Positions 1 to 6,380 of a DNA stretch of 6,380 bases are shown piece by piece. The position numbers and the translations under genes are program-made. Below the pieces are notes generated by a model. It made no database searches. It was not told the origin of the DNA and saw only the letters and a program-made list of their open reading frames with translations. The DNA is taken from contig NZ_CAMLOV010000241.1 of the NCBI RefSeq assembly GCF_946481715.1, forward strand, positions 1 to 6,380. Reading direction: 5' to 3'. The first letter of the stretch is position 1, and every line of letters begins with the position of its first letter. Source of the stretch: an uncultured Mucilaginibacter sp. (GTDB lineage: Bacteria > Bacteroidota > Bacteroidia > Sphingobacteriales > Sphingobacteriaceae).

Positions 1-471
1 CCAGTTTACCCAAAGTACGTACTGGTTTGGCAGTGGTAAGGTAAAGTAAGCTAACCATGGGCGGCCCATGTGCGCCACAATGTAAGTGGCCGCGCAAATT
101 ACCGCGAAGATGGTCATCGCCTCGGCGGAGCGGTTGATGGAGTTACGCCAATTTTGACGGAATATTAATAGTACAGCCGAGATAAGCGTTCCGGCGTGGC
201 CAATACCTACCCACCATACAAAGCCGGTGATATCCCAGGCCCAACCTACTGTTTTGTTTAAGCCCCATGCACCTAAGCCGAACCAAAAGGTGTAGCTGAT
301 AGATACAACCCATAATAACGAGCCCAGCGATGCAACGGTAAAACCGATCCACCAGGCTTTATTAGGTTTATTTTCTACAGGGTTTAGTACATCGTTAGTG
401 ATCTGGGCATAGGTGATACCTTTGCCCGTAATTAACGGTTCCCTGATTATTGATTCGTTGTGAGATGCCAT
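1..471 (-). CDS. actC: ActC, NrfD/PsrC-family quinol-binding membrane subunit of alternative complex III (partial, N-terminal 157 residues)
   Basis: The frame is open from an ATG at 471 to the window edge, giving 157 residues; the C-terminal part is missing, since NrfD-type ActC proteins are usually above 400 residues. After a hydrophilic N-terminus (opening MASHNESIIREPL) come three hydrophobic segments at about residues 41-66, 80-104 and 117-136. They include the motifs GHAGTLISA (91-99) and HMGRPW (134-139), typical of the ActC/NrfD family. In ACIII, ActC is an integral inner-membrane protein that binds and oxidises menaquinol and passes electrons to the iron-sulfur subunit; His134 is a candidate quinol-site residue (inference). 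The start lies 23 bp after the actB stop, so the two genes are almost certainly co-transcribed. A weak AAGAGAT at 481-487 (minus strand) sits 9 nt before the ATG and may serve as ribosome binding site. The family call is firm; assignment to ActC rather than another NrfD-like protein rests on the preceding actA and actB. Confidence 0.93.
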   Translation of the reverse strand, partial: MASHNESIIREPLITGKGITYAQITNDVLNPVENKPNKAWWIGFTVASLGSLLWVVSISYTFWFGLGAWGLNKTVGWAWDITGFVWWVGIGHAGTLISAVLLIFRQNWRNSINRSAEAMTIFAVICAATYIVAHMGRPWLAYFTLPLPNQYVLWVNW

Positions 472-494
472 ATATTATAAATCTCTTGTAATAA

Positions 495-3400
495 TTAAGC
501 CTGTAATTCTGATAATGTGTTCCTTACTTTTACCTGGTAGCCAATGCCCGGTTGTACGTTCAGTTCTTCCAGTACGTAGTAAGTCCTTTCGCTCTTCAAA
601 GCTTTTGAAACTTCAGAGTTAGGATCATTCCTGTTACCGAAAACGATAGCGTTTGCAGAGCATGTTTGCTGGCAGGCAACTTTCACCTCACCATCAGCTA
701 ATGGCCGTTTCTCGATCTTCGCCTTCAACTTACCGGCTTGTATACGTTGCACGCACATCGAGCATTTTTCCATTACCCCACGGAAACGGGTGGTAACATC
801 TGGGTTTAATACTAATTGTGTGTGCTCATTGCTCAGGTAGTTATCAAAGCGGCTGTCGTTCCAGTAGTTAAACCAGTTAAAGCGGCGCACTTTGTAAGGG
901 CAGTTGTTTGCACAGTAACGGGTACCAACGCAACGGTTGTACGCCATCATGTTTAACCCTTCTGATGAGTGCGTGGTAGCTAATACCGGGCATACGGTTT
1001 CGCAAGGTGCGTGGTCGCAGTGCTGGCAAAGCATTGGTTGGTGCACAACCGATACATTTTCAAAATCGGTAAGGTGGTCTATTTCTTTTTCTCTGGTTAC
1101 GTTAAGTTCGCCTTTACCATTATCGTAGCTATAGTAGCGGTCGATACGGATCCAGTGCATTTCGCGGCGGCGGCCAACTTCGTCTTTACCTACAACCGGG
1201 ATGTTGTTTTCTGCGCTACATGCTACAACGCAAGCGCCGCAACCTGTACAGGCGTTAAGGTCGATAGCCATAACCCAATCGTAGATCGGTTTCTCGTGCT
1301 TAGAATTCTCCCAAAGATCGTATGGTTTTTCCTCCTCGCCTTCCTTGCCGCTGCCTGCTGCCGGGTTCTTTTTATATTCGGTGAAGGTAGCTTCGCGGAT
1401 AACATTACGCCCCTCGAAAGAGTGGTGCGTTTGTGTTTGCGAAAGCGGGAATATATCTGATGTTGATTTTACCGAAACTGCCGATGTGGTTTGGAATGTA
1501 CCGTTAAGCAGGTTGTAAAATGGATAAGCATTTTTACCTACATTATTACCAACAAGGCCTGCTGCTGTACGGCCGTAACCTACGGCAACCGATACGGTAC
1601 CTACTGCCTGGCCTGGCTGTGATAATACCGGTAATGTTACCGAGTAGCCTTTGCCATTGTCTATCGTTACCACCTGGAACTCATCAAGCCCAAGTTTTTT
1701 GATATCCGTTGGCGACATAGCCGCAAAGTTATCCCATGTTACTTTAGAAACCGGGTCTGGCAATTCCTGCAACCATGGGTTGTTGGCTTTTTTACCATCG
1801 CGCATTGCCGGTGTTTGATACACCTGTAATTCGTAGTTATCGCCGGTTGCGGCTACTTTGCCACTGTTGGTTACAATAGTTTGTGCAACTGCATTAAGGT
1901 CTTGTGCAAAAGAATACGTTCCAACTGCTGCTGCCGGGGCATTTATAAAACCTTTTTGCAACAGGGCCTCCCAGCCAGCTTGGCCTGCTAAGCCGCCTTT
2001 AGCTAACAGGTTCTTATCCCAGTTATTCCTTAAGTAGGTGTAGTAGGTTTTTACGGCGTTATCGCTCCATATCAACAGGCTTTCTTCGGCCTGGCGGGTG
2101 CTGTTAACCGGGTTAATGGTTGGTTGTACTACAGTATAATAGCCTTCCACAGCGCTATCATCGCCCCAGGCCTCTAAATAGTGGTGGTTTGGCGCAACAG
2201 CGTTACATAGTGCAGCGGTTTCGTCGGTTTTATCAGAGAACGTTACTTTAAGGCGAACCTTTTTAAGCGCTGCCTCAATATCTTTTGCGATATAGTAATC
2301 GTAAGCAGGGTTTGCATCCAGGAAGAACACTGCATCTACTAAACCAGCTTTAGCATCGGCTACAAACTGTGTCCAGTCGGTATCGTTACCAGCATACTGG
2401 CGTGATGGGTTATCCAAATCGATAGTAGTACCATAGCTGCCCAACAGGGAGTTGATAGCGTTTACTAAGGTTTGTACCGATACATCGTTTGAGCCGGCTA
2501 CCACTAATGCTTTACCTTTTGCTGCTACTAATTCTTTAGCAACTATAGCTATGGCTTTATCGGCATTGGCATTGCTTAATTTTTTTGTGCCCGGTAAAGT
2601 TGTGCCGGATATAGCGTTGTATAAATTAATGATCGCCAAGCCCTCTTCAGAAGGTTTAATGCCTATACGCACATCAGCATTGGTACCTGTCATGCTCATC
2701 CCGCTTTCGAACTGGATGTGGCGCGACATTTTCTTTGCTTCCAGGGATTTGCTGTTCCTGTTTTGTACGTATTGGGTGGTAAATTCTTCGCCGGAGATCC
2801 AGGTGCCTAAGAAATCGGCACCGAAGCTTACAATTACATCTGCCTTATCAAACTGGTAGTGTGGCAATACCGCTTTACCAAAGCTGTTTTTATTTGCCTG
2901 GATAATACCGGTGTACGATACTGCATCATAAGTAACATGGCTTGCAGTAGGGAAAGCCAAAATAAAATCAGCAATAACCGCTAATGTAGATGGGCTGTGT
3001 ATGGTTGAAGTAACAAGGGCTATTTTTTTACCGCCTGCTTTTACAGCTGTAAGTTCGTCTTTAACAAATTTATCAAGTTGCGGCCAGCCGGTAGGGTTGC
3101 CATTAAGCATCGGGTTCTGCACACGGCTGTTGTCATACAGTTCTAATACTGATGCCTGTGCCTGCGCGCTTAAGCCACCTTTTGATAAAAGGTCGCCTGG
3201 GTTACCCTCAACCTTAATAGGCCTGCCTTCGCGCGTTTTTACCAGTATGGCGCTACCTTCATATGTAGATGAGTAGTAGTTGGCTATGCCCGGGGTAATT
3301 TCTTCGGGTTTAATTAAGTAGGGAATAGATTTGTGTACAGGCACTTTTTGGCAAGCAGCCAAAGTAACTGCACCAACGCCAAAGCCAAGAGCCTTTAAAA

Positions 3401-3554
3401 AGTCGCGGCGAGGCGTTTTTGCTGATAATCCGCCCCCGCTTAAAACTTCTTCAATAGGGATGGGTTCCGCAAACTCGTGTCTATTTTTCTCAACAAATTC
3501 TGGGGTTCTGTTTAGTTCCTCTAAACCTTTCCAGTATTTTTTATTGCTATCCAT
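495..3554 (-). CDS. actB: ActB, Tat-exported molybdopterin-like/iron-sulfur subunit of alternative complex III
   Basis: This 1019-residue protein is a fusion typical of ACIII. Residues 1-48 (YWKGLEELNRTPEF near the start) match the N-terminal extension of this family, followed by a Tat signal with RRDFLK at 49-54, a hydrophobic stretch, and LAAC at 65-68 that fits a lipobox. Residues about 75-720 resemble the large subunit of molybdopterin oxidoreductases but contain only one cysteine (C450) after the signal, so there is no N-terminal [4Fe-4S] motif; ActB is known to lack the molybdenum cofactor. A charged linker (about 728-757) leads to a ferredoxin-like domain with four cysteine groups: 769/772/775/779, 843/846/851/855, 875/881/885 and 931/934/961/965. 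The fifteen cysteines fit three [4Fe-4S] and one [3Fe-4S] cluster. The protein should face the periplasm and carry electrons from ActC to ActA. The start agrees with the Tat position; no Shine-Dalgarno is visible. It begins 41 bp after the actA stop. Confidence 0.96.
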   Translation of the reverse strand: MDSNKKYWKGLEELNRTPEFVEKNRHEFAEPIPIEEVLSGGGLSAKTPRRDFLKALGFGVGAVTLAACQKVPVHKSIPYLIKPEEITPGIANYYSSTYEGSAILVKTREGRPIKVEGNPGDLLSKGGLSAQAQASVLELYDNSRVQNPMLNGNPTGWPQLDKFVKDELTAVKAGGKKIALVTSTIHSPSTLAVIADFILAFPTASHVTYDAVSYTGIIQANKNSFGKAVLPHYQFDKADVIVSFGADFLGTWISGEEFTTQYVQNRNSKSLEAKKMSRHIQFESGMSMTGTNADVRIGIKPSEEGLAIINLYNAISGTTLPGTKKLSNANADKAIAIVAKELVAAKGKALVVAGSNDVSVQTLVNAINSLLGSYGTTIDLDNPSRQYAGNDTDWTQFVADAKAGLVDAVFFLDANPAYDYYIAKDIEAALKKVRLKVTFSDKTDETAALCNAVAPNHHYLEAWGDDSAVEGYYTVVQPTINPVNSTRQAEESLLIWSDNAVKTYYTYLRNNWDKNLLAKGGLAGQAGWEALLQKGFINAPAAAVGTYSFAQDLNAVAQTIVTNSGKVAATGDNYELQVYQTPAMRDGKKANNPWLQELPDPVSKVTWDNFAAMSPTDIKKLGLDEFQVVTIDNGKGYSVTLPVLSQPGQAVGTVSVAVGYGRTAAGLVGNNVGKNAYPFYNLLNGTFQTTSAVSVKSTSDIFPLSQTQTHHSFEGRNVIREATFTEYKKNPAAGSGKEGEEEKPYDLWENSKHEKPIYDWVMAIDLNACTGCGACVVACSAENNIPVVGKDEVGRRREMHWIRIDRYYSYDNGKGELNVTREKEIDHLTDFENVSVVHQPMLCQHCDHAPCETVCPVLATTHSSEGLNMMAYNRCVGTRYCANNCPYKVRRFNWFNYWNDSRFDNYLSNEHTQLVLNPDVTTRFRGVMEKCSMCVQRIQAGKLKAKIEKRPLADGEVKVACQQTCSANAIVFGNRNDPNSEVSKALKSERTYYVLEELNVQPGIGYQVKVRNTLSELQA

Positions 3555-3595
3555 TTAAGTTATATAAACTGTAATGCTAAGTTCTTAATCGTTTA

Positions 3596-4864
3596 TTAAT
3601 AATGGCACTTCGCGCACTCGATACCACCAAGAAGGGCAGGTGTAAGTTTTTCCCCTTTTTTGATCTTATCATGAGCGGCAAGTATCTTATCGTAATAGGC
3701 GTTGCCTTTAGCGTTCACCTCGGTGCGTTTGTGGCACTGTATACACCATTTCATGGTAAGCGGCGAGTATTGGTATACCTCCTGCATTTCCTGTATTTGG
3801 CCGTGGCAGGTTTGGCATTTAATGGCACCAACAACAGTGTGTTGCGAGTGGTTAAAGTAAGCCAGGTCGGGCAGGTTGTGTACACGTACCCACTCTATAG
3901 GGTGTGCTTTTGTGGTATCGTATTTCGCCGTTGCAGGGTCGTAACCCAAAGCATCATAAATTTTGTGTATCTCCGGCGATTCGGTTTTAACGGCCTTGTG
4001 GCAGTTCATACAAACGTTTAACGATGGTATAGAAGCGTTTTTAGATTTAAACGCACCGGTGTGGCAATACTGGCACTCAATTTTCATGGCGCCTGCATGC
4101 AGCTTATGCGAATATTTGATCGGTTGTACCGGTTGGTAACCTGTGTGCACATTGGTATTCCACATGGTAACCCAGCTCCAGCTGCCCATGGCAATGGTAC
4201 CGCACACCACGATAAAAAATACCAGTTTTTTATTCTTAAGCGCTTTTTTAACAACCGCTAATTTGTCGCCTTTTACTTTTTCCTCAGCCTCTTCTTCCTC
4301 TAAAAGCAAGCCTTTGTTATTTAACAACAAGCGCTCGAGCGTTGCAATAACCTTGTTTAAAACAAGTATTACTATAAACGCTATAACAATAACGCCTATT
4401 AAGCCAAAGATAACCAGGTTGCTTGGGCCAGATTCTGCAGCAGGATCACCTGTTACCGGTGTCTTTGCCTTGTCATCCTGGATTTTTTTCCAGTCGGCAC
4501 GTACGTAAGCTATAACGTTAGCAACATCGGCATCGGTCAGTTCGGCAAAAACCGTCATACCAGCCTGGTTGTACTCGTTATAAATTTTTAATGCCTTAGG
4601 GTTTTTTGCGGCAATTAATGCCTGGTTGTTCTGGATCCACTTGGTCAGGTAAGCATCATCGGTTTCGGCTGTAAGCTGAGGGCCTAATGCAGGGCCAACC
4701 GCACGGCTTTCCACTTTGTGGCAGGCTGTACATTTGGCTTTAAATATAGCTTCGCCTTTTGCGGCATCAGCCTGGGCATTTGCAGTGAGCCCGCAAAGCG
4801 CCATACCCGCAACCAGTAAAACCGACTTTGAGAACTGTTTAAGAATCAATGAGATATTTCTCAT
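3596..4864 (-). CDS. actA: ActA-type cytochrome c: monoheme domain fused to pentaheme domain, alternative complex III
   Basis: The 422-residue protein carries six CXXCH heme sites: residues 45-49, 264-268, 285-289, 350-354, 374-378 and 417-421, the last one residue from the C-terminus. Residues 1-30 form a signal peptide (ending TANA before Q31). Residues about 31-135 are a class I monoheme cytochrome c domain with Met103 as the likely distal ligand. A first membrane helix (about 149-170) is followed by a charged segment (acidic at 189-195, then lysine-rich) that should be cytoplasmic, and a second helix (about 213-235) returns to the periplasm before the pentaheme domain, which has extra histidines (253, 256, 339, 342) suited as axial ligands. 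The pentaheme part matches ActA, which passes electrons from ActB to soluble cytochrome c or the oxidase. The N-terminal part resembles the separate monoheme subunit ActE described in other ACIIIs. The gene is first in the operon, 41 bp before actB, with a promoter-like site upstream. Confidence 0.92.
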   Translation of the reverse strand: MRNISLILKQFSKSVLLVAGMALCGLTANAQADAAKGEAIFKAKCTACHKVESRAVGPALGPQLTAETDDAYLTKWIQNNQALIAAKNPKALKIYNEYNQAGMTVFAELTDADVANVIAYVRADWKKIQDDKAKTPVTGDPAAESGPSNLVIFGLIGVIVIAFIVILVLNKVIATLERLLLNNKGLLLEEEEAEEKVKGDKLAVVKKALKNKKLVFFIVVCGTIAMGSWSWVTMWNTNVHTGYQPVQPIKYSHKLHAGAMKIECQYCHTGAFKSKNASIPSLNVCMNCHKAVKTESPEIHKIYDALGYDPATAKYDTTKAHPIEWVRVHNLPDLAYFNHSQHTVVGAIKCQTCHGQIQEMQEVYQYSPLTMKWCIQCHKRTEVNAKGNAYYDKILAAHDKIKKGEKLTPALLGGIECAKCHY

Positions 4865-4946
4865 AAAGTGTATTTATGCTAAATAGTTATGTAGTTAATG
4901 TGATAAACTGACGTAAAGAAGTATGTTTTACCCGCTTTTTCAGCCA

Positions 4947-4980
4947 CAAAAGTAAAATTTATTAAGGTATAGCTGACAAA
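4947..4980 (-). promoter_or_regulatory. Probable promoter of the act operon (Bacteroidota type)
   Basis: On the minus strand TACTTTTG (4954-4947) matches the Bacteroidota -7 consensus TAnnTTTG. A TTTG (4980-4977) lies 22 nt upstream, close to but slightly longer than the usual spacing of the -33 box. A start of transcription near 4940 would leave an untranslated leader of about 75 nt before the actA ATG at 4864. The site lies between the terminator of the upstream gene and actA, where a promoter is expected. The match is seen in sequence; its activity is inferred. Confidence 0.6.
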
Positions 4981-5003
4981 TTAGTGACAGTAATTCCTAA
5001 TTT
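4978..5003. repeat. Inverted repeat AAATTAG-N12-CTAATTT at the upstream edge of the act promoter
   Basis: Perfect 7-bp arms at 4978-4984 and 4997-5003 are separated by 12 bp, and the inner arm overlaps the putative -33 box. A direct repeat TGACA (4974-4978 and 4985-4989) with 11-bp period lies within and next to it. The position would suit a regulator site, but arms this short in AT-rich DNA can arise by chance, and no regulator is known from the window. Confidence 0.3.
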
Positions 5004-5024
5004 ATAATCGTTCTAAACAAATGT

Positions 5025-5058
5025 AAAAAGCCCTTTATTGCCTAAAAAAGGGCTTTTT
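5025..5058 (-). terminator. Intrinsic terminator after the deoxyhypusine synthase-like gene
   Basis: A perfect 12-bp stem is formed by AAAAAGCCCTTT (5025-5036) and AAAGGGCTTTTT (5047-5058) with a 10-nt loop. Read on the minus strand, the GC-containing core is followed by a run of five T. It lies about 57 bp past the stop codon at 5116 and ahead of the actA promoter, so it should separate the two transcription units. T-runs flank the core on both strands, so it could also act in the plus direction, although no plus-strand gene ends here. Confidence 0.85.
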
Positions 5059-5084
5059 TAACCATTGCTTAAAAAAAGCGGTCA

Positions 5085-5117
5085 AATTATTTTTTGATTT
5101 TTTTCAAAAAAATAATT
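5085..5117 (-). other. AT-rich imperfect hairpin at the 3' end of the deoxyhypusine synthase-like gene
   Basis: AATTATTTTTTGA (5085-5097) can pair with TCAAAAAAATAATT (5104-5117) with one bulged A and a 6-nt T loop on the plus strand. The right arm reaches into the stop codon of the gene. It has almost no G or C and no clean T-run after it, so it is a poor terminator candidate; it may only stabilise the transcript end or be chance in AT-rich DNA. Confidence 0.25.
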
Positions 5118-6096
5118 ATTGTTTCAATATCCATGCAAAAATAAGCGGTGCAACAATTGTTGCATCACTTTCTACTATGAATTTTGGTGTATTGATATCC
5201 AGCTTACCCCAGGTTATCTTTTCGTTTGGCACAGCGCCTGAATATGAGCCATATGAGGTGGTAGAATCGGATATCTGGCAAAAGTAACTCCAGAATGGTA
5301 TCTCGGGCATCTCCATATCCTGGTACAGCATAGGCACCACACAAATCGGGAAATCGCCGGCAATGCCGCCGCCTATCTGGAAGAAACCGATACCTTTCCC
5401 GGTTGAGTTTTCGGGGTACCAGCCGGCCAGCCAGGCCATGTATTCTATACCGCTTTTCATGGTAGTAGCCTTTACTTCTCCCTTAATAACGTATGAAGCG
5501 AAGATATTACCCATGGTAGAATCTTCCCACCCCGGTACTACAATAGGCAGGTTTTTTTCTGCCGCTGCCAGCATCCAGGAGTTTTTAGGGTCTATTTCGT
5601 AGTATTGCTCCAACTCGCCGCTCAATAGTATTTTGTACATAAATTCGTGTGGGAAATAACGCTCGCCTGCGGTATCTGCGTCCTTCCATATCTTGTAAAT
5701 ATGTTTTTGTAAGCGGCGGAAAGCCTCTTCTTCGGGGATGCAGGTATCGGTTACACGGTTGTAGTGGTTCTCTAACAAATCCCACTCGTCCTGCGGGCTC
5801 AGGTCGCGGTAGTTGGGTACCCGTTTGTAATGCGAGTGTGCTACCAGGTTCATGATATCCTCCTCCAGGTTGGCACCGGTACAGCTGATAATGTCTATTT
5901 TGCCCTGGCGTATCATTTCGGCAAGCGAAATGCCCAGTTCGGCAGTACTCATGGCACCACCCAGGGTAACCATCATTTTGCCGCCTTCGGTAAGGTGGGT
6001 TTCATAGCCTTTGGCCGCATCCATTAATGCTGCTGCATTAAAATGCAGGTAATTTCTTTCGATAAATTGCGATATAGGGCCTCTTTCTGTGCTCAT
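5116..6096 (-). CDS. Deoxyhypusine synthase-like protein
   Basis: The 326-residue protein belongs to the deoxyhypusine synthase (DHS) family, NAD-dependent enzymes that transfer the aminobutyl group of spermidine. Family features are LGGAMSTAELG (45-55), the nucleotide-binding-type SCTGANLEED (71-80), FQIGGGIAGDFP (239-250) and the C-terminal PNEKITWGK (290-298). Lys298 aligns with the catalytic lysine of eukaryotic DHS, and Trp296 and Glu292 with its spermidine-contacting residues. Two other active-site positions differ: the histidine after the GGG motif is Asp248, and the aspartate of the GSDSG motif is Tyr285. Bacteria have no eIF5A, so the substrate is not the eukaryotic one; polyamine chemistry such as homospermidine formation is possible but unproven. 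The protein should be cytoplasmic (no signal or membrane segment), and the sequence appears full length. The ATG at 6096 has no Shine-Dalgarno; a -7 element lies 24 bp upstream and a terminator follows the gene, so it is probably monocistronic and unrelated to the act operon. Confidence 0.93.
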   Translation of the reverse strand: MSTERGPISQFIERNYLHFNAAALMDAAKGYETHLTEGGKMMVTLGGAMSTAELGISLAEMIRQGKIDIISCTGANLEEDIMNLVAHSHYKRVPNYRDLSPQDEWDLLENHYNRVTDTCIPEEEAFRRLQKHIYKIWKDADTAGERYFPHEFMYKILLSGELEQYYEIDPKNSWMLAAAEKNLPIVVPGWEDSTMGNIFASYVIKGEVKATTMKSGIEYMAWLAGWYPENSTGKGIGFFQIGGGIAGDFPICVVPMLYQDMEMPEIPFWSYFCQISDSTTSYGSYSGAVPNEKITWGKLDINTPKFIVESDATIVAPLIFAWILKQ

Positions 6097-6119
6097 ATTT
6101 ATTTATGCTGATTATTTCG

Positions 6120-6127
6120 CAAAAGTA
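6120..6127 (-). promoter_or_regulatory. Putative -7 promoter element of the deoxyhypusine synthase-like gene
   Basis: On the minus strand TACTTTTG, followed by C, matches the Bacteroidota -7 consensus TAnnTTTG and is identical to the octamer before actA. Transcription would start near 6113, giving a leader of under 20 nt before the ATG at 6096. I see no good TTG/TTTG -33 box at the usual distance, so the call rests on the -7 element and its position. Confidence 0.5.
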
Positions 6128-6210
6128 GGTATTTTGAGGCTAACAGAATTTTAAATTGAAAATTGGGTAAAACAAATGCTTAAAACCTACCTTAGCATCA
6201 CTACTACTTT

Positions 6211-6380
6211 ATGAAAAAACTTGCCCTTATACTGCTTTTAACTGCCTTTTTACAGCCGGTTTTAGCGCAAAGCTTCCTGCCGAAGTTTATACGTAAGATG
6301 TATTTTGATAAAGACACTGCAAAAAAAAGCAGCTTTGTAATACTCCCGGTATTTAGTACTGCGCCCGAAACCGGTTTAGA
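6211..6380 (+). CDS. Exported protein, probable BamA/TamA (surface antigen D15-like) outer-membrane family (partial, N-terminal 56 residues)
   Basis: An ATG at 6211 opens a frame that stays open to the window end (56 complete codons). The first 19 residues are a clear signal peptide: MKK, a leucine-rich core and VLA before Gln20, a common mature N-terminus in Bacteroidota exported proteins. The following segment contains SSFVILPVFSTAPETGL (40-56). That pattern, a proline-containing strand followed by PETG, is what I recall from the beginning of the barrel region in short BamA/TamA-like outer-membrane proteins of Bacteroidota. If so, the protein lacks long POTRA domains at its N-terminus, as the barrel-like stretch begins about 20 residues after the signal peptide. 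The gene is divergent from the deoxyhypusine synthase-like gene, with 114 bp between their start codons. I see no clear Shine-Dalgarno and no full -7 element before it. The gene itself is likely real; the family call is tentative because most of it is missing. Confidence 0.65.
   Translation, partial: MKKLALILLLTAFLQPVLAQSFLPKFIRKMYFDKDTAKKSSFVILPVFSTAPETGL

Noticed and set aside
143..352. Minus-strand 69-codon frame inside actC
   Set aside because: It overlaps actC in another frame of the same strand; the actC frame has the membrane helices and NrfD-family motifs and stays open to the window edge.
1011..1460. 149-codon plus-strand open frame opposite actB
   Set aside because: It lies entirely antisense to the conserved iron-sulfur region of actB, its product resembles no family I know, and it has no promoter or ribosome binding site. 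It is a shadow frame.
2452..2859. 135-codon plus-strand open frame opposite actB
   Set aside because: Antisense to a continuous conserved gene, with no family features; the alanine- and leucine-rich product mirrors the codon bias of actB.
3602..4021. 139-codon plus-strand frame opposite actA
   Set aside because: It is complementary to the heme-binding region of actA, which has five regular CXXCH motifs; the hydrophobic look of the product comes from the complementary strand.
4913..4931. GTAAA/TTTAC hairpin in the actA leader
   Set aside because: A 5-bp AT-rich stem with a 9-nt loop is too weak to call a riboswitch or attenuator, and no conserved RNA motif is recognisable around it.
1..6096. 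A combined system of the act genes and the deoxyhypusine synthase-like gene
   Set aside because: A strong terminator and a separate promoter-like site lie between them and their known chemistries are unrelated. Shared strand alone does not support a functional link.
6128..6210. Promoter for the plus-strand gene (GTATTTTG near 6130, TACTTTAT just before the ATG)
   Set aside because: Neither keeps the TAnnTTTG pattern intact, and the second overlaps the start codon. I could not support a specific site.

Overview
The window looks like chromosomal DNA from a member of the Bacteroidota, most likely a Sphingobacteriales relative such as Mucilaginibacter or Pedobacter. Three things point there: the gene content, the two promoter-like sites carrying a Bacteroidota-type -7 element (TAnnTTTG, here TACTTTTG), and the lack of strong Shine-Dalgarno sequences before most starts. 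The genus guess rests on protein character alone and is tentative.

Positions 1-4864 hold the first part of an operon on the minus strand for alternative complex III (ACIII), the quinol:cytochrome c/oxidase oxidoreductase that replaces the bc1 complex in these bacteria. In transcription order the genes are actA (multiheme cytochrome c, here with an extra N-terminal monoheme domain), actB (a large Tat-exported iron-sulfur protein with a cofactor-less molybdopterin-enzyme-like part) and actC (an NrfD/PsrC-type quinol-binding membrane subunit, cut by the window start). Gaps are 41 bp (actA-actB) and 23 bp (actB-actC), so they are very probably co-transcribed. Quinol is expected to be oxidised at ActC, with electrons passing through the ActB iron-sulfur clusters and the ActA hemes to a downstream cytochrome oxidase. 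The remaining subunits and the oxidase would lie beyond position 1.

Positions 4865-5115 are non-coding. They hold a probable actA promoter, a small inverted repeat and direct repeat over its upstream part, and a strong intrinsic terminator that ends the next gene. Positions 5116-6096 (minus strand) encode a deoxyhypusine synthase-like protein with its own promoter-like site. Positions 6097-6210 form a divergent intergenic region. A plus-strand gene starting at 6211 encodes the signal peptide and N-terminus of an exported protein that resembles the Bacteroidota BamA/TamA (surface antigen D15-like) outer-membrane family; it runs off the window end.

I see no mobile element, CRISPR array, tRNA or rRNA, and no convincing evidence of an undescribed system. 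The points most worth following are the ActA-monoheme fusion, the lipobox in the ActB Tat signal, the non-canonical active site of the deoxyhypusine synthase-like protein, and the repeats at the act promoter.
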